A DNA stretch of 19,269 nt from positions 1-19,269 of the forward strand of contig DATMKQ010000347.1 in the NCBI GenBank assembly GCA_035571275.1, in the 5' to 3' direction. Each line of letters starts with the position of its first letter. The first letter of the stretch is position 1. A program made the translations under genes and the position numbers. The DNA is from Trebonia sp035571275 (GTDB lineage: Bacteria > Actinomycetota > Actinomycetes > Streptosporangiales > Streptosporangiaceae). The notes under the pieces were generated by a model. The model was not told the origin of the DNA, ran no database searches, and worked only from the letters and a program-made list of their open reading frames with translations. Shown here piece after piece: positions 5,492-13,648 of this stretch.

Positions 5492-7333
5492 GTGGTCGCA
5501 GTCCGCGTGGCGCAACTGGCCGCCCAAAACAAAGGTAAGCGGCTGAGCGGACGACAGGCGTGGCCGCTGCTGTGGGGGTCGAGCAAACGGCTGTCAGCGG
5601 GCGTGATCGCGTGGGCGGCGCTGAGCGCCGTGGTGCCGCCGCTCGTGGTGACCGCGCTCGGCTTCGTGGTCGGCGGGATACCGGGCGCCGTGCGCGACGG
5701 CATGGCTTCACCGGCCGGGCACCGGCTCATCGGCGCGCTGATCGTCGCCGCCCTCATCTACGGCTTGTCGCTGGTCCTCGACCCGATTGGCAACGCGCTC
5801 GGCACGGCCGCGAGGCAGCGGATCACCGGGGGACTGCAGGCCCGGCTGCTCAACGCGGTCACCGCGCCGCCGGGCATCGCCCATCTGGAAGACGCGCAGA
5901 CTCTCGACCGGCTGGCTCGCGCCGAGGGAACGCTGACCGGGTACTTTCCCGGCGACGCACCGGTGACGTGGGCGGGCGCCGTGGCCGGACGGGTATCCGG
6001 GATCATCGGGTGCGCGGTGATCGCCGCCTACGTCTGGTGGCTCGGCCTGCTGTTGCTCGTGATGTGGCTCGCGGTGCGGCGGGTCCTGCTGACGTCGGTA
6101 ATAAGGCAGGCGACCGACTTGCGCGGGCAGACCACCGCGATGCGCCGCGCCTGGTATTTCACCGGCGTGGGCTCCAAGGCGCGGGACGGCAAGGAGGTGC
6201 GGGTTTTCGGCCTCGCCCGGTTCCTCGCCAGCAAGTTCGCCACGGAGTACACCGAGGCGATCCGCGGCGGTCACGTGGGCCTGCGCGGCGTGCACCGGCG
6301 TGCCGCCGCGTGCTTCGCGGTCGTGCTGGCCGGGTACGCCCTGGCGGTCTGGGTGATCACCGACGCGGCGCGGACGGGCCATCTCGGGCTGCGCGAACTG
6401 TCGATCCTGCTGCCGATGCTCGCGGTCGCGATGTCCGCGGGCAGCGTCTCCGTGGACGACATCATGCTGGCGTGGACGCTCGCCGGCCTGCCGGACGCCG
6501 AAGCGCTGGAGCGTGACCTGGCCCCGGGCCCGGAACTCGCCGGTGCTAAAGACCCGGGGGACAAGCCGCGTGTACAGGTCCGGTTCGAGGGCGTGAGGTT
6601 CCGGTACCCGGCAGGTACCCGCGACGTCCTGGAAGGTGTCGACCTGGAACTCACAGCCGGCACGTCCACCGCGCTCGTCGGAGTGAATGGCGCGGGCAAG
6701 TCAACGCTGGTCAGCCTGCTGGCGCGGCTCCGCGACCCGACTAAGGGCCGGATCACGGTCGACGGCACGGACATCCGCGAACTGGACCCGCGCCGCTGGC
6801 AGCGGGTGATCGCGCTGATGCCGCAAGAGCCCGTGCGGTACCCGGTGTCGGCGTACGACAACATCGCGTTCGGCGCCCTGGAGTACAGGGACGACAAGGA
6901 GGGCGTCGAGCTGGCGGCCAGGCGGGCCGGATTCGACGCCGTCATCAAAGACCTGCCGGACGGCTGGGACACCGTGCTGGCCCGCGAGCTCCCCGGCGGG
7001 GCCGAACTCTCCGGCGGCCAGTGGCAGCGCCTCGCCCTCGCCCGCGCGCTGTTCGGCACCGCGCACGGGGCGCGCGTGCTGGTGCTCGACGAGCCTACGG
7101 CCGCGCTCGACGTGCTCAGCGAGCGGCGGTTCTACGAGCGGTTCCACGAGATCACCGCCGGGCTGACCACGCTGGTCATCTCCCACCGGTTCGCCACAGT
7201 CCGCCGCGCCTCCTGCATCTGCGTGCTGGACGGCGGCACGATCACCGAGCGAGGCAGCCACGATGACCTGGTAGCGGCGGGCGGAACGTACGCGACGATG
7301 TACGCGGTGCAGGCCGCGAGGTTCCGGGCATGA
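5492..7333 (+). CDS. ABC exporter half-transporter, first subunit
   Basis: This 613-residue protein has an N-terminal membrane domain (~residues 35-330, with hydrophobic segments near 38-62, 78-97, 168-197 and 272-291) and a C-terminal ATPase. ATPase motifs are intact: Walker A GVNGAGKST 397-405, Q-loop Gln445, LSGGQ 506-510, Walker B VLVLDEP 529-535 with catalytic Glu534, and H-loop His565. Its ATG-less start is GTG 5492. The next gene overlaps by 4 bases (ATGA), and both products have the same layout, so they very likely form a heterodimeric type IV exporter. The WQ after LSGGQ is frequent in actinobacterial exporters next to peptide or drug genes. No precursor peptide, peptidase domain or modifying enzyme is seen here, so the cargo is unknown. 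Confidence 0.9.
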   Translation: MVAVRVAQLAAQNKGKRLSGRQAWPLLWGSSKRLSAGVIAWAALSAVVPPLVVTALGFVVGGIPGAVRDGMASPAGHRLIGALIVAALIYGLSLVLDPIGNALGTAARQRITGGLQARLLNAVTAPPGIAHLEDAQTLDRLARAEGTLTGYFPGDAPVTWAGAVAGRVSGIIGCAVIAAYVWWLGLLLLVMWLAVRRVLLTSVIRQATDLRGQTTAMRRAWYFTGVGSKARDGKEVRVFGLARFLASKFATEYTEAIRGGHVGLRGVHRRAAACFAVVLAGYALAVWVITDAARTGHLGLRELSILLPMLAVAMSAGSVSVDDIMLAWTLAGLPDAEALERDLAPGPELAGAKDPGDKPRVQVRFEGVRFRYPAGTRDVLEGVDLELTAGTSTALVGVNGAGKSTLVSLLARLRDPTKGRITVDGTDIRELDPRRWQRVIALMPQEPVRYPVSAYDNIAFGALEYRDDKEGVELAARRAGFDAVIKDLPDGWDTVLARELPGGAELSGGQWQRLALARALFGTAHGARVLVLDEPTAALDVLSERRFYERFHEITAGLTTLVISHRFATVRRASCICVLDGGTITERGSHDDLVAAGGTYATMYAVQAARFRA

Positions 7334-9147
7334 ACCGCGGCCTCAGGAAGCGGCTACAGTCCCGGCGCCGCCACGCGCGGCTGGCCAGGATCTTGTTCTT
7401 CGACGGCTTCCGCGCCGCGCCCGGCTGGATGGCCCTGGTCACCGTGCTGCTCGTCCTCGGCAGCGTGGCCGGCACCTGTTATCCGCTCGGCTACCGGCTG
7501 CTCGTCGACGGCGCGCTCGCGGGCGACGCCACGACGACCGCCGAGGGCGTCGCGGTGGTCGCGCTGCTGCTCGGCCTCGGCTGGGTGCTCACCGCGATCG
7601 GCTCGACCGAGGCGATGGCGCTGAGCGACCGGATCGCCGTGTACCGGACAAGCAGGCTGATCGAGCTGATCAGCGGCGTCCCCGGCCTGGAGCACCTGGA
7701 GCGGCCCGACTACCTCGCCGAGGTCGAGCAGCTCAACGCCGGGCGGCGCCAGCTCGCCGCCGCGCCCCGGCAGATCCTCAGCAACGTCTCGTCGGCCGCC
7801 CGGATCATCGCGCTGCTCGTGCTGCTCGGCTCGGTGTCGCCGTGGCTGCTGCTGCTTCCTGTGACGGCCGTGCCGCCGCTGATCGCCGACCGCGTGGCGA
7901 AGAAGATCACCAAGCGGTCCGAGAACGAGATGTCCGCGCAGCGGCGGCTGGCCGGCATGATCTTCGAACTGTCCTCGAACGCGGCCGCGGCCGGCGAGCT
8001 CCGCTCCTACGGCCTGTCCGGGCACCTGAGCGGCCTGCACGCGCGGCTGGCGGAGTCGCTGGATCGGCGCGCCGGGGTCGAGGCGCGGCGCGTGCTGGCC
8101 GTCCAGTCGGCCGGCTGGCTGCTGTACGCCGCCGGGCTGATGGGGGCGATCGCGTTCGTCGTCGTCCGCGCGTCCCACGGCGAGCTGTCGCTCGGCACCG
8201 TGCTGATGACCGTCTCGCTCATCCGCCGCTCCCGTGCGCAGCTGGCGTCGGCGGCGTCCGGCTCAGGTGCGCTGGTCTCGACACTGGCCACGGCCGACCG
8301 GCTGCTATGGCTCGAAGACCACCACGCCGCCTCGATGACCGCGGCGGGCACACTCCCGGCTCCTGCGCGGCTGAGCTCTGGGATCACCGTCCGCGATCTT
8401 TCATTCGCCTATCAAGGGTCGGAACGAACCGCGCTTACTCACCTATCGCTCTTCCTCCCCGCGGGGGCGACCGTCGCGGTGGTTGGTGAGAACGGCTCAG
8501 GTAAGACGACCCTCGTCAAGTTGCTGCTTGGCATGTACCAGCCGGCCAGCGGCGCGATCGTGGTCGACGACGTGCCGCTGGCGGCGATCTCGCCGCGGGC
8601 GTGGCGAGATCGCTGCACCGCCGCGTTCCAGGATTTCTCGCGGCTCAACCTGCCGGCCGTGGAGTCGGTGGGCGTGGCGGACCTGCCCGAGGCGGAATCA
8701 GAGCCGCTGGCGCTGGCCGCGCTGCACCGGGCCGGCGCTTCCGACATCGTCCCGCAGCTGCCGTCCGGGCTGGCCACCTACGTCGGCGGTCCGTACACCG
8801 ACGGCCACAACCTGTCCGGCGGCCAGTGGCAGAAGCTCGCGCTCGGCCGCGCCATGCGGTCGCCCGATCCGCTGCTCGTGGTGCTCGATGAGCCGACCGC
8901 CGCTTTGGACGCGCACGCCGAACACGCGCTGTTCACCCGCTACGCCGAGGCCGCCGTGTCGATGTCGGCGGCGTCGGGCACGATCACCCTGCTCGTCTCG
9001 CACAGGTTCAACACGGTCCGGATGGCCGACGTGATCGTCTACCTGGAGGCGGGCCACGCGATCGAGGCCGGCAGCCACGACGAGCTGATGGCCGCCGCCG
9101 GCCGTTACGCCGAGCTCTTCAGCCTGCAAGCCGACGCCTACCGCTGA
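7330..9147 (+). CDS. ABC exporter half-transporter, second subunit
   Basis: This 605-residue partner has a membrane domain (~residues 20-320; clear segments near 35-60, 72-92, 160-185 and 262-280) and an ATPase domain from ~350. Walker A is GENGSGKTT 386-394, the Q-loop is AAFQDF with Gln434, the signature LSGGQ is 495-499, Walker B LLVVLDEP is 515-522 and the H-loop is His558. Both half-transporters keep catalytic Glu and His, so neither site is obviously degenerate, unlike many heterodimeric exporters. ATG 7330 overlaps the upstream stop (ATGA), indicating translational coupling. Its 3' end overlaps the minus-strand DUF3052 gene by 10 bases, with no room for a separate terminator. Substrate unknown. 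Confidence 0.9.
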   Translation: MNRGLRKRLQSRRRHARLARILFFDGFRAAPGWMALVTVLLVLGSVAGTCYPLGYRLLVDGALAGDATTTAEGVAVVALLLGLGWVLTAIGSTEAMALSDRIAVYRTSRLIELISGVPGLEHLERPDYLAEVEQLNAGRRQLAAAPRQILSNVSSAARIIALLVLLGSVSPWLLLLPVTAVPPLIADRVAKKITKRSENEMSAQRRLAGMIFELSSNAAAAGELRSYGLSGHLSGLHARLAESLDRRAGVEARRVLAVQSAGWLLYAAGLMGAIAFVVVRASHGELSLGTVLMTVSLIRRSRAQLASAASGSGALVSTLATADRLLWLEDHHAASMTAAGTLPAPARLSSGITVRDLSFAYQGSERTALTHLSLFLPAGATVAVVGENGSGKTTLVKLLLGMYQPASGAIVVDDVPLAAISPRAWRDRCTAAFQDFSRLNLPAVESVGVADLPEAESEPLALAALHRAGASDIVPQLPSGLATYVGGPYTDGHNLSGGQWQKLALGRAMRSPDPLLVVLDEPTAALDAHAEHALFTRYAEAAVSMSAASGTITLLVSHRFNTVRMADVIVYLEAGHAIEAGSHDELMAAAGRYAELFSLQADAYR

Positions 9148-9536
9148 CTGACGCGCCAGACCAGGCGCAGCCCTGACCAGTCATCGTCGATGGCGGCGAC
9201 CTTGACGTCGACGAGCCCGAGGTCGAGCGCCAGCCGGCGAACGACGTCATCGGTGATGTCGCTGTCGTGCCCGGCGGCACGCCGCGGCCACGCCGCCCAG
9301 ATCGCTCCCGCGGGGAAGACGCGCCGGGCCAGGTCAGGCAGCCGTTCGGCGATCTCGGCCGCGGCGCGGAAGAACGCGACGATCAGGTCCGCGCCGCCGT
9401 CGGGGTCGGGTGCCAGCAGCCCGTCTGGCGGCTCCGTCAGGGCCCATCCGGGCGGCGGGTCATCGAGCGCGGCCCGTTGCCCGGCCTTGAGGCCCAGCTT
9501 GCGCGATTGCGGGGTTCGCGAATACCCAGGACTCAT
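9138..9536 (-). CDS. DUF3052 family protein
   Basis: The 132-residue product matches the actinobacterial DUF3052 family: start GYSRTPQSRKLGLKAGQRAAL, middle LIVAFFRAAAEIAERLPDL, then IWAAWPRRAAG, DITDDVVRRLALDLGLVDVKVAAID and WSGLRLVWR. The fold resembles a small Rossmann-like or methyltransferase-like domain, but no SAM-binding glycine motif is seen and the function is unknown. ATG 9536 is supported by GAAGGAAG about 10 bases upstream on the minus strand. It is convergent with, and overlaps, the second ABC gene. Upstream lies a decayed VOC gene on the opposite strand. Confidence 0.82.
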   Translation of the reverse strand: MSPGYSRTPQSRKLGLKAGQRAALDDPPPGWALTEPPDGLLAPDPDGGADLIVAFFRAAAEIAERLPDLARRVFPAGAIWAAWPRRAAGHDSDITDDVVRRLALDLGLVDVKVAAIDDDWSGLRLVWRVSQR

Positions 9537-9572
9537 GGCCCGCCGCTTCCTTCATGTGGCCTGAAGACGTCA

Positions 9573-9703
9573 GAAGAGTACGGCATTCTGACGCTGCACC
9601 TGGCCGGCGGCCGTGACACGATCGTCTACCCCAAGGCGGACCACACCCCAGCGACCTTCAAGGACCCGGCGGGCACATCTTGTCCGTTCTGCAGGAGCGC
9701 TGA
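9573..9703 (+). pseudogene. Decayed VOC/glyoxalase-fold gene fragment
   Basis: Frame at 9573 encodes YGILTLHLAGGRDTIVYPK then ADHTPATF, as in the middle of a VOC-superfamily protein. It then jumps directly to FKDPAG, which normally lies some 40-50 residues later near the C-terminus, so an internal deletion is likely. After FKDPAG the family end (NILSVLQER, stop 9701-9703) is read in another frame from ATC 9677. One missing base after GGC at 9672-9674 explains this. No start codon or N-terminal half is present. VOC proteins are small metal-dependent or ligand-binding enzymes; an intact one lies at 15986-16375. Confidence 0.7.
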
Positions 9704-9723
9704 CGCCGATCGCCTTATCGGGC

Positions 9724-11739
9724 TCAGACGCGCCGTGCCACCTGCAGCAGGTACTCCTTGCGGTGGAGCGGGTTGTGGTCGGTGCGGCGCCGGGCCGGGA
9801 CGGCGCCGCGGACCTGGCGGTAACGGTCGAAGGCGGTCTCGAGCACTCCTTCGCCCGCCGTCAGCGTGGGGAGTTCACGCTCGAGGTCGCGCAGCCGGGC
9901 GGCCGGGATCTCGCCTTCGATGAGGCTTGACGAGCCGCGGGTGGCTGTCCGCAGCGGGACGGCGTCCAACCGGGGGAGCGCCTGCAGGGTCACCGCGGTC
10001 CGCTCCGCCGGTATATCGAGAACGAATTGGTGCAGCGGCTCGAGCACGGCGGTACCGGCGCGGGACAGCGCGTCCATCACCACGAGCGGGGTCAGGTTAC
10101 GGAAGTCGCCCGCGGTGCTCGACATGCTCTTGTCGAACACGGCGTGCATGTGGCTTTGCCGCGGCCAGTATCCGGAGTGCGTCATCGTGACCAGGCAGCC
10201 GGTGACCTGCCAGCCGTGCAGTCCCTGCGTCAGCGTCTCGTGCACGGTTTCCTCGACCGCCTTGAAGAACGCGGGCGGCATCGCCCCCGGCGACACGCCG
10301 AGCCGGAACCGTACGCCTTCTTTATCCGGTCCCGGCTCAACGCGAAGGCCGACGCCGGCTAGAAACGGGTTCGGCGGCACGTTGATGCGCTCGACCGACT
10401 CGCCGGTGCCGACGGGCCGCTCGACGCAGATCGTGGTCGTCTCGCGGAACGTGACCGCGATGCCGAACTCGTCCGCGAGCGTCGCCTCGATCACCTCCTT
10501 CTGCACCTCGCCGTACAGCGAGATGAAGATCTCCTGCCCCGACCGTCGCAGGTTGATGAGCGGGTCCTGCTCGGCCAGCAGGGCGAGTGTGGCGTGCAGC
10601 CCGGTCCGGTCGCCCGCGCGGACCGGCACGACCGCCGTCTCGAGCGAGGGCGGGGTGAAGAAATGGGTATCCCGCGAGGCGCTCTTTTGGCTCGCACCGG
10701 GGGGACGGATTGTGTCGCCGATTCGCACGCCGGTCAGGCCGGTCAGGCGGGCGATCTGGCCTGGCCCTGCGACGGTCGCGCCGTCGCTGGTGCTGACCGC
10801 GGTGACCGTCGCCTTCTTGCCGTCGCCGTCGCCGAAGCGGACTCGGTCCCGCGGGCGGAGCGTGCCCGCGAACATCCGGACGTAGGCGGTTTTCCCAGCG
10901 GGTTGTATCGGGGGGCGCGGGGGGTCGTCCCCCCGGAGGTGCGGAGCGATCTTGAACACGATGCCGTCGACCGGGGCCGCCGGGTCGCCGTCCGAGGCTG
11001 GCAGGAACCGGGTGATCGCCGTGTTCAGGTCGCTGATGCCCGCGCCGGTGATCGCCGAGCCGGCCAGCACCGGGTACACGCGAGCGTGCCTCGCCTGGCT
11101 GGCTAGCTCCGCGCGCAGCCGCCGCTGGGGCAGGGGCGTGCCGTTCACGTAGGCGGCCATGACTTCGTCGTCGCCGTCGGCGAGCAGTTCGGCGATCGCG
11201 GTCGTGAACGCGGGGTCGGCGGGCGCGAAGGGCACGAAGCGCGCCGCCTTGGTGCCCTCCCGCTCGGTCCCGCCGAGCGCGATGACTTGCGGCGTCAGCT
11301 TGTCCTTGATGGCGCGGAGCACCCGCCGCGGGTCGGCGCCACCGCGGTCGATCTTGTTGATGAAGATCAGCGTCGGGATGCCAAGCCGCCGCAGCGTGCG
11401 CATCAGGATGCGGGTCTGCGGCTGCACTCCCTCCACGGCGGAGACCACGAGCACGGCGCCGTCGAGCACGGTGAGCACCCGCTCCACCTCGGCGATGAAG
11501 TCCGGGTGGCCGGGTGTGTCGATCAGGTTGACCGTGGTGTCGCCGACGCGGAAGGAGACGACGGCGGCCTTGATCGTGATGCCGCGCTGTCGTTCCAGCG
11601 TGAGCGTGTCGGTCTGGGTGCTGCCGTCATCGACGCTGCCGATCTCGCCGATGACACCGGCGGTGTAGAGCAGCCGTTCGGTCAGGCTTGTCTTTCCGGC
11701 GTCAACATGCGCCAGGATCCCCAAGTTCTGCGTTCGCAC
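9724..11739 (-). CDS. TetM/OtrA-like ribosomal-protection translational GTPase
   Basis: This 671-residue protein is an EF-G-like GTPase close in length to OtrA and TetM. GTPase motifs are intact: AHVDAGKT 10-17, RGIT 52-55, DTPGH 74-78, NKID 128-131. The domain order (G, II, III, IV, V) continues to FETA-like segments and EGEIPAARLRDLERELPTLT near the end. In tetracycline ribosomal-protection proteins a domain IV loop (STPADF in TetM) reaches the decoding centre and evicts the drug. Here the matching segment is KSMSSTAGDF (537-546), so Pro is replaced. Such proteins are common in actinobacteria and may protect against tetracyclines or other stalls; resistance is not proven. GTG 11739 is preceded by GAGG with 5-6 bases spacing. 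A promoter at 11808-11836 and an overlapping leader ORF precede it. Confidence 0.83.
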   Translation of the reverse strand: MRTQNLGILAHVDAGKTSLTERLLYTAGVIGEIGSVDDGSTQTDTLTLERQRGITIKAAVVSFRVGDTTVNLIDTPGHPDFIAEVERVLTVLDGAVLVVSAVEGVQPQTRILMRTLRRLGIPTLIFINKIDRGGADPRRVLRAIKDKLTPQVIALGGTEREGTKAARFVPFAPADPAFTTAIAELLADGDDEVMAAYVNGTPLPQRRLRAELASQARHARVYPVLAGSAITGAGISDLNTAITRFLPASDGDPAAPVDGIVFKIAPHLRGDDPPRPPIQPAGKTAYVRMFAGTLRPRDRVRFGDGDGKKATVTAVSTSDGATVAGPGQIARLTGLTGVRIGDTIRPPGASQKSASRDTHFFTPPSLETAVVPVRAGDRTGLHATLALLAEQDPLINLRRSGQEIFISLYGEVQKEVIEATLADEFGIAVTFRETTTICVERPVGTGESVERINVPPNPFLAGVGLRVEPGPDKEGVRFRLGVSPGAMPPAFFKAVEETVHETLTQGLHGWQVTGCLVTMTHSGYWPRQSHMHAVFDKSMSSTAGDFRNLTPLVVMDALSRAGTAVLEPLHQFVLDIPAERTAVTLQALPRLDAVPLRTATRGSSSLIEGEIPAARLRDLERELPTLTAGEGVLETAFDRYRQVRGAVPARRRTDHNPLHRKEYLLQVARRV

Positions 11740-11800
11740 GAAGCCTCATGTCCGGGTAGCGGTTGGCCGTTGCCTGGGTGGACATGGTTGCTTCGCGCAT
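11702..11800 (-). CDS. Possible 32-residue leader ORF overlapping GTPase start
   Basis: ATG 11800 opens a 32-codon frame (MREATMSTQATANRY...) that ends with TGA at 11704-11702, inside the GTPase gene and out of its frame by one base. A promoter-like TTGACC - 17 bases - TGTACT ends 7 bases before this ATG, so the mRNA could begin at the leader start, a leaderless arrangement. The GTPase GTG lies within the leader ORF, so ribosomes on the leader could control access to it. There is no Shine-Dalgarno and no codon-bias support, and the peptide matches nothing I know. Confidence 0.3.
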   Translation of the reverse strand: MREATMSTQATANRYPDMRLRANAELGDPGAC

Positions 11801-11807
11801 GGTGGGA

Positions 11808-11836
11808 AGTACAGCAGGCGGCGGGGACGCGGTCAA
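11808..11836 (-). promoter_or_regulatory. Promoter of ribosomal-protection GTPase gene
   Basis: On the minus strand TTGACC (11836-11831), a 17-base spacer and TGTACT (11813-11808) match 5 of 6 and 4 of 6 of the housekeeping consensus. Transcription would start near 11800-11801, about 61 bases before the GTPase GTG and at the ATG of the small leader ORF. Confidence 0.5.
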
Positions 11837-11855
11837 CCGAATTAACGGCGGCCGG

Positions 11856-12179
11856 TCACGGCACGGGGAAGTCGTGGCGGGCGGCGGCGAACGCGCGCTC
11901 CGAGTCGGTCAGGTCCGCGTCCCTCAGCAGGGTGACCAGGGTGAAGTGCCTGCCTACCGGGCACCACTGCGCCCGCCACGGGCCGATGAGCTTGAGCGAT
12001 TTGACCGTCGCGCCGGGAATCCAGACGGTGCTGAACAAGTGGCCGGCCCGGCAGCGCACAGGCACGTTCCAGCCGAACTTGTAGCCGCGGCCGACCGCGA
12101 CAGCCGTTCCGATGGCATAGCAGGCCAGCACACCGGCGGTGACGGCCACTCCGCGCTTCCGCTTCGACGACTTGGACAT
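11856..12179 (-). CDS. Conserved one-helix membrane protein of unknown function
   Basis: This 107-residue protein begins with a basic stretch (MSKSSKRKRG) and one hydrophobic helix (~10-28). It then has a soluble part with VPVRCRAGHLFSTVWIPG, SLKLIGPWRAQWCPVGRH, and DLTDSERAFAA near the end. The pairs C-x-x-GH and CPVGRH recall small actinobacterial proteins annotated only as hypothetical; the cysteines and histidines might bind metal, which is inference. ATG 12179 lies 4 bases after the stop of the methyltransferase gene on the same strand, so the two are likely co-transcribed. Confidence 0.7.
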   Translation of the reverse strand: MSKSSKRKRGVAVTAGVLACYAIGTAVAVGRGYKFGWNVPVRCRAGHLFSTVWIPGATVKSLKLIGPWRAQWCPVGRHFTLVTLLRDADLTDSERAFAAARHDFPVP

Positions 12180-12183
12180 GTCG

Positions 12184-13011
12184 TCAGGTTAGCGCTCCGC
12201 CGCCGGGCATCGTGCGGCGCGCGACGTGCAGGACCGCGCCCCAGTGGCGGCGCAGCGTGCCGTCCGGGCGCGCGGCCAGCCGGCGGCGGATTTCGCCGTA
12301 AAGGCGGTCGCGCTGCCACTGCGCCATGGCGATGTGACCGGAGAACGTGTCGAGCAGGCGGATGTACGCCTCGGCTGTGTACCGGATCTCCCAGCCGAAG
12401 CGCCGCAGGCGCACGTCGGTGAACAGGCCGGTCGCCTCGATGTCGGCGGCGTAATCGGGGAGGGTCTGCGCTGTCGAGAACTGCCAGCCCCCTGGGATCC
12501 GCTCGCCGATCTCGTCGTAGATGTCCTGGATCTCGCGGAAGAACGGGTCCGCGTGGTCCTCCGGGACGACGTGGCCCGCCCCCCAGAAGGCGAGGTGCCC
12601 GCCCGGCTCGAGCAGCCGCCACGCCTTGGGGTACCCGACCTCCGGGTCGATCCAGTGCCAGGCGGTGGCGGCGTACACCAAGTCGAACATCGCCGCCGGC
12701 GGGGGTTCCCAGCGCTCGAAGTCGGCGTTGACCACGCTCACCCGGTCGAACCCCGCGAGGTTGAGTCGCGCCTGCGCGGCCAGCGCCGCGCCGAGTTCGA
12801 CGGCGGTGATCGCGAACCCGTGCCGCGCCAGCGGCAGCGTCGCCTTGCCGGTGGCGCAGCCGACCTCGAGCAGCGCGGCGTCCGGTTCGAGGGCCGCCAT
12901 CTCGACCAGCGCGTCGAACAGTTCGACCGGGTAGTCCGGACGCGCCTGGTGATAAAGCGCCGCGGCGCTCTCGAAAGTCGTCCTTAGCTGCTCACGGCTA
13001 TCCGGCACCAC
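12184..13011 (-). CDS. Class I SAM-dependent methyltransferase
   Basis: This 275-residue protein has a class I methyltransferase fold. Motif I is LEVGCATGKA at 48-57, an acidic residue follows after the next strand (VELG, 71-74), VVNADFE is at 93-99 and TAWHWID at 116-122; the last is usual in the UbiE/COQ5-like 11-type group. The N-terminal FESAAALYHQARPDYP is typical of that group. Substrate is unknown. Start is GTG 13011, or GTG 13008 immediately next to it; neither has a clear ribosome binding site. It precedes the one-helix protein gene by 4 bases on the same strand and lies downstream of the flavoprotein gene. Confidence 0.85.
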   Translation of the reverse strand: MVPDSREQLRTTFESAAALYHQARPDYPVELFDALVEMAALEPDAALLEVGCATGKATLPLARHGFAITAVELGAALAAQARLNLAGFDRVSVVNADFERWEPPPAAMFDLVYAATAWHWIDPEVGYPKAWRLLEPGGHLAFWGAGHVVPEDHADPFFREIQDIYDEIGERIPGGWQFSTAQTLPDYAADIEATGLFTDVRLRRFGWEIRYTAEAYIRLLDTFSGHIAMAQWQRDRLYGEIRRRLAARPDGTLRRHWGAVLHVARRTMPGGGALT

Positions 13012-13065
13012 ATCACGGTACTAGGAGTAAGCCGGCCACCGTTCCGGATAATCGGTCTTAGCATT

Positions 13066-13617
13066 TCAGCCGCCGAAGCCCGTCATTTCAGCGGCTTCGT
13101 CCAGAGCGAGCTGCCACGGGAAGGCGTCCGCCACGGTGGACTCGCCGTGCGCCGGGTGCGCGGGGACCCCTCCGGGGCCGAGCAGGATGCTCACGCCCTC
13201 GGCGCGCAGCGCCTTGACGCTGCGCATGAAGGGCGGGCGGCCGGCCAGCGCGTCGTTCACGAACGGCAGGACGACGATGGGGACCGCGAGGCCGGTCTGT
13301 TCGGCCAGAACGCCGAGCGCATAGGTGTCGCTGAGGCCGAGCGCCCACTGGTTGATCGTGTTGAAGGTGGCCGGTGCGACGATGATGGCGTCGGGGATCC
13401 GCGACCTGGGCGCGCCGGGCTTGCTGTACTGGCTGCGCACCGGGCTGCCGGTCAGCGCCTCGATCTCGTTCGCGTCGAAGAACGCGAGCGCCGACGGCGT
13501 GGCGATGACCTGGACAGTCCAGCCGCGGTCGATGGCGAGCTTGACGAGCGTGCCGATCGCCGAGGCCGGGCCGGCGGCGCACACGATGACGGACAGTACG
13601 CCGGTTTTGCGGGCCAT
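13066..13617 (-). CDS. Flavoprotein, phosphopantothenoylcysteine decarboxylase-like
   Basis: This 183-residue protein resembles the flavoprotein (Dfp/CoaC-like, Pfam Flavoprotein) fold: N-terminal GVLSVIVCAAGPASAIGTLVK for FMN phosphate binding, then AIIVAPATFNTINQWALGLSDTYALG, the counterpart of the PASANT region, and PIVVLPFVNDAL. It is a stand-alone domain without the CoaB synthetase part, so it is unlikely to be the housekeeping CoaBC. Members include cysteine decarboxylases of RiPP pathways, but no precursor or partner is near. I chose ATG 13617 over the longer frame from 13809, because the extra head is low-complexity and overlaps the antiporter. A TATCCT element sits 6 bases upstream. 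It lies head to head with the antiporter gene (31-base gap). Confidence 0.8.
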   Translation of the reverse strand: MARKTGVLSVIVCAAGPASAIGTLVKLAIDRGWTVQVIATPSALAFFDANEIEALTGSPVRSQYSKPGAPRSRIPDAIIVAPATFNTINQWALGLSDTYALGVLAEQTGLAVPIVVLPFVNDALAGRPPFMRSVKALRAEGVSILLGPGGVPAHPAHGESTVADAFPWQLALDEAAEMTGFGG

Positions 13618-13623
13618 AGCACG

Positions 13624-13629
13624 AGGATA
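13624..13629 (-). promoter_or_regulatory. Candidate leaderless -10 of flavoprotein gene
   Basis: TATCCT (minus strand) ends 6 bases before ATG 13617, with no Shine-Dalgarno in between. No good -35 is seen at 16-18 bases upstream. It fits the spacing of the other leaderless-type starts in this window. Confidence 0.35.
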
Positions 13630-13648
13630 GAGCGGTGCCGGGGGGAGC

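Noticed and set aside
13066..13617. LanD/EpiD-type cysteine decarboxylase of a peptide pathway with the ABC exporter
   Set aside because: No precursor peptide or other modifying enzyme is nearby, and the exporter lies 4 kb away across unrelated genes.
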